From Vreelandella jeotgali Hwa (GTDB lineage Bacteria; Pseudomonadota; Gammaproteobacteria; Pseudomonadales; Halomonadaceae), in NCBI RefSeq assembly GCF_000334215.1, contig NZ_AMQY01000018.1, positions 1-64,000 on the forward strand: a DNA stretch of 64,000 nucleotides. Reading direction: 5' to 3'. Both the position numbers and the translations under genes were made by a program. The number at the start of each line of letters is the position of its first letter. The stretch's first letter is position 1. Of the stretch, positions 38,720 to 50,001 are shown piece after piece. The notes under the pieces were generated by a model. The model searched no databases. It was not told the origin of the DNA and saw only the letters and a program-made list of their open reading frames with translations.

Positions 38720-41023
38720 TCAACACTGCCCGCCTCGCGCCGTATCGCGTTCGGCACGCACCCTGGGGGCGTCTCCCGGCACCAGCCAGACGGTCAGCGC
38801 CCCGTCGTGGGCGGTGCTCCACAGGCAACTTTGCCGGCGTCGAAAGCGCCGCACGACGTCATCCGCCGGATGCTGGAAACGATTATCGCGCCCGGCGCTG
38901 AAAACCACGTGACGCGGCGCCAGGGCGCGCACCAGCTGCACGCCGGAGCTGGTATCGCTGCCGTGATGGCCGGCCACCAGCAGGTCCAGCGGTGTGTCGA
39001 CGTCCAGCAGGAAGCGCCGCTCGGCGGCCACGCCGGCGTCTCCGGTTATCAACAGCCGGTGCTCCCCCGCCGTGACCTGGAGCACGCAGGAGCGATTATT
39101 CTGCGATAGCTCATTGCGGCCTTCGGGAGGCCAGAGATGCCGGAACACGACGCCGTTTTCCTCCCAGCGCTGGCCGCGACGGCAGGCGCGCTGCCCGGCG
39201 ACGATATTTTCCTGGCGGGGCGCCAGCCATTGATCCACCGCGTATTGCTGCGTCAGCGCGCTGACGCCGCCGGCGTGATCGTTGTCCGAATGACTCACGA
39301 TCACTCGATCAAAGTGCCGACCCGGCGGCCACAGCGTGGTTAGCGGCATAAACCCCGAGGTAAAGCGCGGGCCGGTATCATACAGCGTGAGCGTGTCGCG
39401 CGTTTCCAGCGCCACCAGCTGCCCCTGTCCCACGTCGTAAATGCGCACCCGCAGCGCCCCTTCGGGCCAGTCGGCGACCGGGGCGGCATAAACGACCAGC
39501 GGCACCAGCGCCAGGCTCAGCACGCGCAGCCCCCGCGACACCGCCGGCAGTCCCCAGCACAGAGCCAGCACTCCCAGCGCGCCGGCCAGCCAGGGCGCCT
39601 GCGCAGACGACGGCTCCCACAGCGGCGCAGCGCTTGCGGCCAGCTTGAGCAGCCACTGCAACAGAGACAGCGCCTGGGCAAAACCCCACCAGATGATCCC
39701 GTTGACCGGCGCCAGCGGTGCCATCAGCCAGCCCAGCAGCGCCAGGGGCACCATCACCATGCTGACCCAGGGCACAGCGAGCAAATTGACCAGCGGGGCC
39801 AGCGGCGCCACCCGCCCCATGGTCAGCAACACCGCAGCGGCCATCACCGGCGCCAGCAGCAGTTGCGTACGACACAGCGCCCACAGCCAACCGCGAACCC
39901 CTACCGGGCGGGCCCGCCCCTGCCAGATCACGATCAGCCACGCCACGGCCACAAACGACAGCCAGAACCCCGGCCGCCAAACCGCCAGCGGATCGCCTGT
40001 CACGATCACCGCAACCGCCAGCCACCACGCCTGCCAGGCGCCGGGCGCGTGCCGCCCGCTTAGCGCCCAGAGCCCTGCCAACGCCATGACCATGGCGCGG
40101 GTAGCCGGCGGCGACAGCCCGGCCAGCAGCGCATAGGCGACCGCGCATGCGGCAGCGAACCACCAGGGCCAGACGCGCATTCGCCAGCTGCGCGGGGTGA
40201 GCCAACGCGCCGTGGTGCGTGCCAGCAACAGCCCGAACGACGCCACCAGCCCCACATGCAGCCCGGATATCACCACCAGATGCGTGGTGCCCGTGGCGTT
40301 GAGCCGGTCCCAGTCGTCCTGTTCAAGCTGCCCGCTGGCGCCCAGAGTCAGCGCGGCCAGCCAGCGACGGGGCATTGCCTCCTCGACATGGCGGTCCAGA
40401 AACGCCAGTGCCCGACGCCGGGGCGCCATACCGGCGGCTGTCAGGCGCTGGGCCGCCGGTTCCCGGCGTACATAGCCCGTGGCATGAATGCCTTCACGCC
40501 ACAGCCAGGCGCCATAGTCGAAACTCTCCGGGTTGCGAAAACCCCGCGGCGGGCGCAAACGCAGCGTCATCTGCCAGCGTTCGCCCGGGCGCGGGGTGAT
40601 CGCGTGATAGACACTAACGCGAACGCGCTCAACGCGGCCGCAGTCGGGCAGCCCCGTGGGTGACTCGCAGCGCTCGATATCGAGCATCAACCGTGTCATG
40701 CCCGACGCCTCGTCAACGCTGACCACGCGCGCGTCCACGTCCAGGTCAGCGCCGCTCAATCCTGCCGGCAGGCGGCTGGCATCTTCCTGCATAACGCCGC
40801 CGAAGGCGACAAGCATCATACCCGCCAGCACGACCCAGCGCCGGCCGGCCACACAGGCACCCAGCACAACCACCACCAGCCCTGCCGGCAACAGCGCGGG
40901 GTACGCCTGTGCGCAGCCCGATGCCGCGATGCCCACGCCTGTCAGCGCGGCGAGTGCCAACGGCAGCGCCGCCCCCGGAACCGGGCGCCGCTCCGAGGCA
41001 GCCGCGCTCTCGCTGTCACTCAT
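38720..41023 (-). CDS. DNA internalization protein ComEC/Rec2
   Basis: Inner-membrane channel for single-stranded DNA uptake in natural transformation. The 767-aa protein has hydrophobic helices at the N-terminus, an OB-like periplasmic domain (about 75-200), the Competence domain with many helices (about 230-510, including HLVVISGLHVGL), and a C-terminal metallo-beta-lactamase domain with SHSDNDHAGG and GHHGSDTSSG. The full three-domain layout suggests a working protein. pilZ in the window and pili elsewhere would be needed for uptake; competence itself cannot be judged here. Confidence 0.93.
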   Translation of the reverse strand: MSDSESAAASERRPVPGAALPLALAALTGVGIAASGCAQAYPALLPAGLVVVVLGACVAGRRWVVLAGMMLVAFGGVMQEDASRLPAGLSGADLDVDARVVSVDEASGMTRLMLDIERCESPTGLPDCGRVERVRVSVYHAITPRPGERWQMTLRLRPPRGFRNPESFDYGAWLWREGIHATGYVRREPAAQRLTAAGMAPRRRALAFLDRHVEEAMPRRWLAALTLGASGQLEQDDWDRLNATGTTHLVVISGLHVGLVASFGLLLARTTARWLTPRSWRMRVWPWWFAAACAVAYALLAGLSPPATRAMVMALAGLWALSGRHAPGAWQAWWLAVAVIVTGDPLAVWRPGFWLSFVAVAWLIVIWQGRARPVGVRGWLWALCRTQLLLAPVMAAAVLLTMGRVAPLAPLVNLLAVPWVSMVMVPLALLGWLMAPLAPVNGIIWWGFAQALSLLQWLLKLAASAAPLWEPSSAQAPWLAGALGVLALCWGLPAVSRGLRVLSLALVPLVVYAAPVADWPEGALRVRIYDVGQGQLVALETRDTLTLYDTGPRFTSGFMPLTTLWPPGRHFDRVIVSHSDNDHAGGVSALTQQYAVDQWLAPRQENIVAGQRACRRGQRWEENGVVFRHLWPPEGRNELSQNNRSCVLQVTAGEHRLLITGDAGVAAERRFLLDVDTPLDLLVAGHHGSDTSSGVQLVRALAPRHVVFSAGRDNRFQHPADDVVRRFRRRQSCLWSTAHDGALTVWLVPGDAPRVRAERDTARGGQC

Positions 41024-41169
41024 GGCCTTCCCCTCCCTGGGCAGGCGCGGTTACCTGGCCACCGCCTGGCCGAAACCCACCGCTATTGGCACAATACGCC
41101 GCGACAACACCTGTATCGACTGCGGCGATTCGTGGATAATGGAACGTCTTCAAGGCAAGAGTCATCAAG

Positions 41170-41721
41170 ATGCCGCGCCGTTTTTTGCAGCGCTACATAC
41201 CCGGCCCCGACACCCTGAAACGCCAGCGTTCGCTGCGTTTCATGGCCCCGTTGATCGCGGACCCCGGGCTTTGGCTTTTAACCCGCAGAAGCGTAGCCAA
41301 CGCCTTCAGCGTCGGCCTGTTCTGCGCGCTGCTACCCATTCCCTTTCAGATGGTCGTGGCCGCTATCGGCGCGCGCCTGAGCCGCTGCAATCTGGCGCTG
41401 GCGGTCGGGCTGGTATGGATTACCAACCCGCTCACCATGCCGCTGATTTTCTATGCCAACTACCGTCTGGGATCGCTGTTTCTGGGAACGCCCGTGCGCG
41501 AAGCGCCCATACATCTGTCGACGCGGTGGATTGCCGAGCAGATGCACGTCGTTCTGCCGGCGCTGTTTCTGGGCTCGCTGATCATGGCGGTCCTGCTGGC
41601 CGTACTCGCCAACGCCGGTATCCGGCTCATCTGGCGCTGGCACGTATCACGGCACTGGAAGCGCCGGCAGCAAAAACGCCGGCGGCGTCGGGCGCTCGTG
41701 GAAGCCGAGTTCGACGAATAG
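41170..41721 (+). CDS. DUF2062 membrane protein
   Basis: A 183-aa protein with two or three hydrophobic helices (FSVGLFCALLPIPFQMVVAA near 47, LALAVGLVWITNPLTMPLIF near 75, VVLPALFLGSLIMAVLLAV near 127) and a very basic C-terminus. The PFQM and TNPLTMP motifs define DUF2062; the function is unknown. It lies between comEC and lolD, as in Pseudomonas, and ends 10 bp before the convergent lolD stop. Confidence 0.9.
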   Translation: MPRRFLQRYIPGPDTLKRQRSLRFMAPLIADPGLWLLTRRSVANAFSVGLFCALLPIPFQMVVAAIGARLSRCNLALAVGLVWITNPLTMPLIFYANYRLGSLFLGTPVREAPIHLSTRWIAEQMHVVLPALFLGSLIMAVLLAVLANAGIRLIWRWHVSRHWKRRQQKRRRRRALVEAEFDE

Positions 41722-41731
41722 GAGCAGCGAG

Positions 41732-42457
41732 TCAGCCACCGGCTTCGTCGACCAGATGGCCGTCGTCAAGCTTGAGCACGCGATCCTGCTGGGCGGCCAG
41801 CCCCGTGTCGTGAGTCACGATCACAAAGGCACAGGCGCTTTCCCGAGCCAGCTCATCCATCAGCGACAGAATCGTCGCCGCTGTGGTCTGGTCGAGATTG
41901 CCCGTGGGCTCATCCATGAGCACCAGACCCGGGTCGGTTACCAGCGCCCGGGCAATAGCCACGCGCTGACGCTCGCCGCCGGACAGCTCGCCGGGCTTGT
42001 GGTCGGCACGAGGCGCCACGCCCACCCGTTCGAGCAGCTGGCGGGCACGCTTTTCCGCCGTGGTCTTGCGCTGGCCGCGAATAATCAGCGGCAGCGCGGT
42101 GTTTTCCAGCGCGGTAAATTCGGCGAGCAGGTGGTGAAACTGATAGACAAAGCCGATATAGCGGTTGCGGAACTGCCCCAGCGCCGCTTCGCCGAGCCCC
42201 GAAAGCGGCTCGCCGGCGATCACGATCTCGCCCCTGCCGGGGGTATCCAGCCCGCCCAGGAGGTTGAGCAGGGTCGTTTTGCCCGAGCCGGAACTGCCCA
42301 CGATGGCCACCCGCTCGCCGGCGCGCACGGACAGTGAAAGGCCGTCGAGTACGGTCAGGTCTTCGGGGCCTTCGCTGTAGGTCCGGGTCACGTCCCGGCA
42401 TTCCAGCATGATCCGGGCTTCGGCGGCCCCGGCACCCGGCGCGGTTGAAGTCGTCAT
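41732..42457 (-). CDS. lolD: Lipoprotein-releasing ABC transporter ATPase LolD
   Basis: ATPase of the complex that releases outer-membrane lipoproteins to LolA. The 241-aa protein has Walker A VGSSGSGKTTLLNLLGGLD, the Lol motif region YQFHHLLAEFTALENTALPL, signature LSGGERQR, Walker B GLVLMDEPTGNLD and the H-loop VTHD. I used the ATG at 42457, 11 bp past the permease stop; an earlier ATG at 42475 overlaps that stop. It directly follows the single permease gene. Confidence 0.95.
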   Translation of the reverse strand: MTTSTAPGAGAAEARIMLECRDVTRTYSEGPEDLTVLDGLSLSVRAGERVAIVGSSGSGKTTLLNLLGGLDTPGRGEIVIAGEPLSGLGEAALGQFRNRYIGFVYQFHHLLAEFTALENTALPLIIRGQRKTTAEKRARQLLERVGVAPRADHKPGELSGGERQRVAIARALVTDPGLVLMDEPTGNLDQTTAATILSLMDELARESACAFVIVTHDTGLAAQQDRVLKLDDGHLVDEAGG

Positions 42458-42467
42458 GGCGGTATCC

Positions 42468-43709
42468 TTACTCATAGCGCAGCACATCGGCCGGCTGTAC
42501 GCGGGCGGCACGCCAGGCCGGGTACAGGGTGGATAAAAACGTCAGGCCGAAGGCAGCGCCGACGATGTTGATCACATCGCTGCTGCGCAGCTGCGACGGT
42601 AGCTCGCTGATGAAGTACACCCCGGCATCCAGAAAATGGATACCGAACGCGCTTTCCACCCAGCCGATGAGATCCGATACGGTAAGCGCCAGCAGAATAC
42701 CGGCCACCACGCCAATGGCGATGCCGATCACGCCGATGGCCAGCCCCTGCACCATGAAAATGCCCATGATCGAACGCGGTGTGGCGCCGATGGTGCGCAG
42801 AATGGCAATGTCGGCGCGCTTGTCGGTCACGACCATGACCAGGGTGGACACGATATTGAACGCCGCCACGGCGATAATAACGGTCAGCAGGAGGCCAATC
42901 ATGCGTTTTTCCATCTGGATCGCCTGAAACAGATTGCCCTGGGTGAAGGTCCAGTCACGCCCGCGGTACCCCGGCCCCAGATCATTGACGATGGCCTGGG
43001 TTTCACTGCTCGCCGCGAAGAGATCATCCAGCTCCAGACGCAGCCCGCCCACGGCATCACCCAGCCGTGCCAGGGTCTGCATATCGGCAATGTTGGCGTA
43101 GGCCAGACGCCCGTCGAGCTCGGCGCCCACGCTGAAGGTGCCGCTGACGGTAAAGCGTTTCAGACGCGGGAAGACACCGGCCGGGGTAATCGAGGCTTCC
43201 GGCACCAGCAGCGTCACCCGGTCGCCGACACCTACCCCGAGTTGGCGTGCCAGCGCCGACCCCAGCACCACGTTCCAGCTGCCGGGCTCAAGCTCGTCCA
43301 GCGAACCGCGCTGCATGTGCTCGTCGACGATCGACACCTGACGTTCACGCTCGGGTTTGATGCCGGTAACCATGCCTCCCTGGTTGTTGCCGTCGGCGGA
43401 GAACATGCCCTGCTGCTCCACATACGGCGCCGCGCCGACCACCCTTTCCCGCTGGGTCAGCCGGTCGGCCAGCGCCTGCCATTGAGTGAGCCCGTCGGTG
43501 GCTTCGATCCGGGTATGCGGCACCATGCCCAGAATGCGCGTGCGCAGCTCGTGGTCAAAGCCGTTCATCACCGAGAGCACCAGAATCAGCACGGCGACCC
43601 CGAGCGTCAGCCCCAGCATGGAGGTGAGCGAAATGAACGAGATAAAGTGATTGCGGCGTTTGGCGCGCACATAGCGCAACCCCACCAGAAAAGGCAAACG
43701 GTCCAGCAT
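42468..43709 (-). CDS. lolC: Lipoprotein-releasing ABC transporter permease (LolC/E, probably LolF)
   Basis: Membrane subunit of the Lol exporter. The 413-aa protein begins with LGLRYVRAKRRNHF-like FLVGLRYVRAKRRNHF, has one helix near the N-terminus (about 25-50), a large periplasmic domain (about 55-270) and three helices at the end (about 270-400) forming the FtsX-type permease domain. Only one permease gene accompanies lolD here, with no lolE on the other side, which matches the LolF-D2 type that uses a homodimer of a LolC/LolE hybrid. The choice between LolC and LolF depends on whether a second permease exists elsewhere. Confidence 0.88.
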   Translation of the reverse strand: MLDRLPFLVGLRYVRAKRRNHFISFISLTSMLGLTLGVAVLILVLSVMNGFDHELRTRILGMVPHTRIEATDGLTQWQALADRLTQRERVVGAAPYVEQQGMFSADGNNQGGMVTGIKPERERQVSIVDEHMQRGSLDELEPGSWNVVLGSALARQLGVGVGDRVTLLVPEASITPAGVFPRLKRFTVSGTFSVGAELDGRLAYANIADMQTLARLGDAVGGLRLELDDLFAASSETQAIVNDLGPGYRGRDWTFTQGNLFQAIQMEKRMIGLLLTVIIAVAAFNIVSTLVMVVTDKRADIAILRTIGATPRSIMGIFMVQGLAIGVIGIAIGVVAGILLALTVSDLIGWVESAFGIHFLDAGVYFISELPSQLRSSDVINIVGAAFGLTFLSTLYPAWRAARVQPADVLRYE

Positions 43710-43783
43710 GGCATCTTCCTCGGCAAGCGGTCAGGCAGCGTTACGGCGTACGTCGGCATGCCCGGCGGGCATGCCGCAATGGT

Positions 43784-44740
43784 CTATTGCCAGAAATCCC
43801 GGATCGAGGCCACGCCCTGGGCCCCGACCGCCCGGGCGCGGTTGGCGTGAAAGCGAGTCATGCCGCCGAGGGCAAACACCGGCATACCGGCGTGCTCCAC
43901 ATGCTGCTGAAAGTCATGCCAGCCCATGAGTACCGCATCGGGGTGCGACGGCGTTGGCGCCAGCGGTGACAGCGTAACCAGGTCACAGTCGAGAGCCGCG
44001 GCCTGCTGCAGCTGTGCGGCGTCATGCGTCGAGGCGCCCAGCCATTTGTCGGCCGGAACCGGTCGCCGGTCGAGCTGCATCAGCCGTTCGCTGGTCAGGT
44101 GAATACCGTCGGCGTCGACCTCGTCGAGCAGTGCCGGCTCGCCGTTGAGCAGCAGCCGGGCGCCGTATTGCCGACACAGCGACAGCGCCTGGCGCGCCCG
44201 CGCCAGATACTCCCCGCGATCCAGCGTCTTGGCCCGCAGCTGCACCAGACGTACGCCGTCCTCCTTCAGGGCGCGGGTCAGGCGCTCGGCGAACACGGCC
44301 TCGTCGTCTTCTTCGCCGGTAATCAGATATTCACCGGGGAGCATGACAGCTTGCAGAATCGGCAGATTGGCCTCCGGGAACGGATACCCCGTCAGCTCTT
44401 CCATGGGCACCCAGCGTACCGCCTGACCTTCGCGGCCGAACGGCTCGCCGGCAAATTCGTGTACCTGCCAGACATCCAGCAAAACGCGCTTGTCAGCATA
44501 TTCGTGGTGGACACGAATCAGCGGCTGCGCCCGGGTTATCTCCACGCCCAGCTCTTCGTGCAGCTCGCGTTTGAGCCCTTCAAGGCCGGTTTCGTAGGGC
44601 GCCAGCTTGCCTCCGGGAAACTCCCACAAACCGCCCTGATCAAAGCCGGACGGCCGGCGTGCGATCAACACTTTGGTCTTGTCGGCACTGATAATGGCCG
44701 CGGCGGCAACGTGAACCCGTTGTTTTACCATTGCACTCAT
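43784..44740 (-). CDS. Nudix hydrolase fused to a degenerate ThiE-like domain
   Basis: A 318-aa two-domain protein. Residues about 4-130 form a MutT-like Nudix domain: WEFPGGKLAPYETGLEGLKR followed by ELHEELGV fits the Nudix box GX5EX7REUXEEXGU completely, so 8-oxo-dGTP-type hydrolysis is plausible. Residues about 155-318 resemble thiamine phosphate synthase (VQLRAKTLDRGEYLARARQ, DADGIHLTSERL, APTPSHPD). The ND motif is replaced by NG (LLLNGEP) and the usual GQxD by TSER, so metal-binding Asp residues appear lost and TMP synthesis is unlikely. The fusion occurs next to argJ-secA in pseudomonads too. Confidence 0.9.
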   Translation of the reverse strand: MSAMVKQRVHVAAAAIISADKTKVLIARRPSGFDQGGLWEFPGGKLAPYETGLEGLKRELHEELGVEITRAQPLIRVHHEYADKRVLLDVWQVHEFAGEPFGREGQAVRWVPMEELTGYPFPEANLPILQAVMLPGEYLITGEEDDEAVFAERLTRALKEDGVRLVQLRAKTLDRGEYLARARQALSLCRQYGARLLLNGEPALLDEVDADGIHLTSERLMQLDRRPVPADKWLGASTHDAAQLQQAAALDCDLVTLSPLAPTPSHPDAVLMGWHDFQQHVEHAGMPVFALGGMTRFHANRARAVGAQGVASIRDFWQ

Positions 44741-44778
44741 AGATCTGCTTTCCAGGTCGTTTTTCACTGTATTGCTGA

Positions 44779-46008
44779 TCAGCTACGATAATCGGCGTTG
44801 ATGGTGACATAGTCGTGGGAAAGGTCCGACGTCCACACGGTAGCGCCGTCATCGCCACGCCCGAGATCCATGCGAATGGTTATCTCCTCGCGTGCCATGA
44901 CGGCACTGCCGGCGGCTTCGGTATAGCCCGGAGCGCGGCCGCCGTTTTCTACCAGGCGCACCTCGTCAAGGTCAATAACCACGCGATCCACATCAAACCC
45001 GTCGACCGGGGCGCGCCCAACCGCGGCCAGAATCCGCCCCCAGTTGGCATCCGAGGCGTAGAGCGCGGTCTTGACCAGCGGTGAATGGGCCACGGTAAAG
45101 GCCACATCCAGCGCTTCGCGGCGCGTTTCAGCGCCGGTGACGTCCAGAGTGACAAACTTGGTGGCACCTTCGCCATCGCGCACCACCGCCTGAGCCAGCG
45201 CCACCAGCACCTGCTCCAGGCCGTCGGCAAAAGCGTTGATCGAAGCCTGGGTTGTCACCTCTGCGCCCCGCCCGGTCGCTGCCATCAGGCAGGCATCATT
45301 GGTGGAGGTATCGCTATCCACGGTAATGCAGTTGAACGAGCGGTCCACCGCGTCGCGCAGCAAGCGGTCGAGCAGAGTCGGCTCGATCGCCGCGTCGGTC
45401 ACGACAAACCCCAGCATGGTCGCCATGTCGGGGCGAATCATGCCGGAACCCTTGGCAAAGCCGTTGAGCGTAACCTGACTATCGCCCAGGGGCACGGTCA
45501 CGCTGGCCCCCTTGAGGCGCGTGTCGGTTGTCAGGATGCCTTCGGCTGCCTGCTCCCAGGCGGGGCTGTCTCCATCGCGGGTGGCGAGAGCCGGCGCGAT
45601 GCCGGCCAGCAGCTGCGACATGGGCAGCGTCTCGCCAATCACCCCGGTGGAAAACGGCAGCACCTGGTGCGGCAATACGCCGGCTTCCTCGGCGAGTACC
45701 CGGCAGCTTTCCCGGGCATCGTTCAGCCCCTGCTCGCCGGTGCCGGCGTTGGCATTGCCGGTATTGATCAGCCAATAGCGCGGCGTCGCCCCCTGCTCAC
45801 CGCAGCGTTTGATATGCTCTTTCGCCACCTGAACCGGCGCGGCGCAGAAGGCGTTACGTGTAAACACGCCGGCCACGGTGGCCGACTCGGGCAGCTCGAC
45901 CACGACCAGGTCGCGCCGCTCGGCCTTTTTGATGCCGGCCATGGCCGTGCCCAGACAAACGCCATCCAGCGACGGCATGGTTGGAAACGGGATATTGCCC
46001 ACCGCCAT
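44779..46008 (-). CDS. argJ: Bifunctional glutamate N-acetyltransferase/N-acetylglutamate synthase
   Basis: Ornithine acetyltransferase of the cyclic arginine pathway. The 409-aa precursor is expected to cleave itself before the catalytic Thr in MATMLGFVVTDAAI (near residue 190); upstream is KGSGMIRPD. LINTGNANAGTG, FSTGVIGETLPM and VDSDTSTNDACLM are other family signatures. The end LSHDYVTINADYRS is typical. It lies 24 bp after secA. Whether it also has the acetyl-CoA-dependent activity depends on substrate tests; the N-terminal region is consistent with either. Confidence 0.95.
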   Translation of the reverse strand: MAVGNIPFPTMPSLDGVCLGTAMAGIKKAERRDLVVVELPESATVAGVFTRNAFCAAPVQVAKEHIKRCGEQGATPRYWLINTGNANAGTGEQGLNDARESCRVLAEEAGVLPHQVLPFSTGVIGETLPMSQLLAGIAPALATRDGDSPAWEQAAEGILTTDTRLKGASVTVPLGDSQVTLNGFAKGSGMIRPDMATMLGFVVTDAAIEPTLLDRLLRDAVDRSFNCITVDSDTSTNDACLMAATGRGAEVTTQASINAFADGLEQVLVALAQAVVRDGEGATKFVTLDVTGAETRREALDVAFTVAHSPLVKTALYASDANWGRILAAVGRAPVDGFDVDRVVIDLDEVRLVENGGRAPGYTEAAGSAVMAREEITIRMDLGRGDDGATVWTSDLSHDYVTINADYRS

Positions 46009-46032
46009 AGCGGTCTCCTCCGGTTATTTGAG

Positions 46033-48780
<2,748 letters not shown>

Positions 48781-48883
48781 GAATCTTTCCAATGGCTACA
48801 GGGGGCGCCGAAGCACCGCCCGATAAAACAGGCACGACGGCCGCTGTGTCCCGGGTCGGGGATCGACAGAGGCCGGTCGCGGT

Positions 48884-49243
48884 TCAACGAAACATTGGGG
48901 CGGAGCCAGGCGGCCCCCGGCGCGATACGACGTCCAGCGCGGCTACCGGGAAGGCAGTGCCGTTATGGCGGGGACGCAGGCAGAGGCGCTGACGGTGAAA
49001 GTGCCTGACACGCTGACGCCAGCGCGGTAGCCGGCGGGCCAGCCGCCAGGATCGGGCTCGCAGAACAACCGGCGCCCACACGGCCGCGCAGGCACAGCGC
49101 GCGGGGCTGCCCGCCGCTCGGGTGACCGGCAGATTGACCGGTAACAGGCAGCTGACCAGAAGACTTGCCAGCCACCAGCGCGCGGCGCGTCGGCGGCGAT
49201 GCAGCCGCGTCGGCGTTGCTCTGTACATCAGCGTCGCTGGCAT
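48884..49243 (-). CDS. Possible small exported protein upstream of secA (uncertain)
   Basis: A 119-codon frame ending 104 bp before secA. It has a signal-peptide-like start: a basic run RLHRRRRAAR, a hydrophobic core WWLASLLVSCLLPVNLPV and a possible cleavage site TRAAG. The C-terminus contains VVSRRGPPGSAPMFR, where R-x-G-P recalls the RAGP end of the E. coli SecM arrest motif. Position and length would suit a secretion-monitor leader. Against it: no clear RBS, high Arg content typical of spurious frames in GC-rich DNA, and no recognised homologue. Alternative start at 49228. This may not be a gene. Confidence 0.25.
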   Translation of the reverse strand: MPATLMYRATPTRLHRRRRAARWWLASLLVSCLLPVNLPVTRAAGSPARCACAAVWAPVVLRARSWRLARRLPRWRQRVRHFHRQRLCLRPRHNGTAFPVAALDVVSRRGPPGSAPMFR

Positions 49244-49289
49244 GCTGGGGTCGCGCTCCTCGGCGTGCTAGGCTCTGTCGAGTCCAGCC

Positions 49290-49316
49290 GGCAGTCGCTT
49301 GACGTCAGTGACTGCC
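49290..49316 (+). other. Inverted repeat between secA and dciA
   Basis: GGCAGTCGCT...AGTGACTGCC with a 7-nt loop (tgacgtc); in plus-strand RNA it pairs over 10 bp with one G-U. It lies 68 bp before the dciA start. It has no T-run. It may be an operator for the divergent pair or a leader hairpin of dciA. Confidence 0.5.
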
Positions 49317-49383
49317 CTGAATGGTGGCATGGCAATATCGCGTCTCCCGGCAGTCCGCGCCGGCGGCGCCGAGGAGTGAAGGT

Positions 49384-49842
49384 GTGAGTATAAAGGTTAA
49401 GCGTTCCCGCGCACAGCCCGTCGGACAACTGTTACGGCCGAACGGCCAGGTGGGTCGGCTGATGCGCCAGTCGCGCCTCATCGAGCAGGCCCAGCAACAG
49501 CTTCGCGCGAGCCTGCCCGGGGAAATGCGCGATCATGTCTTCGTGGGAGGCTTCAGCGACGGCAAGTTGACGCTGATTTGCAACCGCGCGGTATTGGTCA
49601 CCTGGCTGCGGTTCGAACAGGCGCATCTGCTGGAGCTGCTGCACCGGCTTCCCGGCTTTGAAGGCGTCACCGGCCTGACCTTCAAGGTACGCCCGGTCAA
49701 TCCGGTCAAGCCTCCGCCGCGCTACACCCGCACGCTGCCCCATGCCGCGGGCAAGGCGCTGTCCGACTGTGCGAGTGACACCGCCGACCCCGAGCTTAAA
49801 AAGGCCCTGAAACGCCTCGCGTCCCACGCCGAAACGCCATGA
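49384..49842 (+). CDS. dciA: DciA replicative helicase loader (DUF721)
   Basis: A 152-aa DUF721 protein. DciA is the DnaB loader in the many bacteria that lack DnaC; P. aeruginosa PA4405 holds the same place between lpxC and secA. Conserved features are the N-terminal GQLLRPNGQVGRLMRQSRLI-like helix, the compact KH-like region LRASLPGEMRDHVFVGGFSD, LICNRAVLVTWLRFEQ and a proline-rich VRPVNPVKPPP followed by a variable tail. I used GTG at 49384 with GAGGAG 7 nt upstream; a longer frame from 49321 is possible. Convergent with lpxC, divergent from secA. Confidence 0.85.
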   Translation: MSIKVKRSRAQPVGQLLRPNGQVGRLMRQSRLIEQAQQQLRASLPGEMRDHVFVGGFSDGKLTLICNRAVLVTWLRFEQAHLLELLHRLPGFEGVTGLTFKVRPVNPVKPPPRYTRTLPHAAGKALSDCASDTADPELKKALKRLASHAETP

Positions 49843-49859
49843 TGCACCGCGCGTAAAAA

Positions 49860-49921
49860 GCCGGCTCCCGTTAGGCCGACTCCCGGTAGACAGGCTTCCG
49901 GTAGATAAACTTCCGGTAGAT
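49860..49921. repeat. Degenerate 15-16 bp tandem repeat after dciA
   Basis: Four units ending in cccgttag, cccggtaga, tccggtagat and tccggtagat start at 49860, 49875, 49891 and 49907, in the short dciA-lpxC spacer just before the terminator. Confidence 0.75.
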
Positions 49922-49934
49922 GGGCGCAGACGGC

Positions 49935-49965
49935 AAAAGGCACCGCCCGGGGGCAGTGCCTTTTT
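49935..49965. terminator. Bidirectional terminator between dciA and lpxC
   Basis: AAAAGGCAC-c-GCC...GGC-a-GTGCCTTTTT, stem of about 12 bp with a GC core and A/T tails. It serves convergent dciA and lpxC (lpxC stop at 50002). Confidence 0.88.
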
Positions 49966-50001
49966 ATCATCATAGTAGCCGATAGCTCGGGAGGCGTAGC
50001 G

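Larger units (their letters stand above)
48781..49383. other. Divergent secA-dciA region
   Basis: A 603-bp spacer between secA (leftward) and dciA (rightward). In Pseudomonas a separate hypothetical gene lies here; none of that kind is visible. It contains a possible small leftward ORF (48884-49243) and a hairpin (49290-49316). I could not place a convincing promoter for either gene. Confidence 0.6.
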
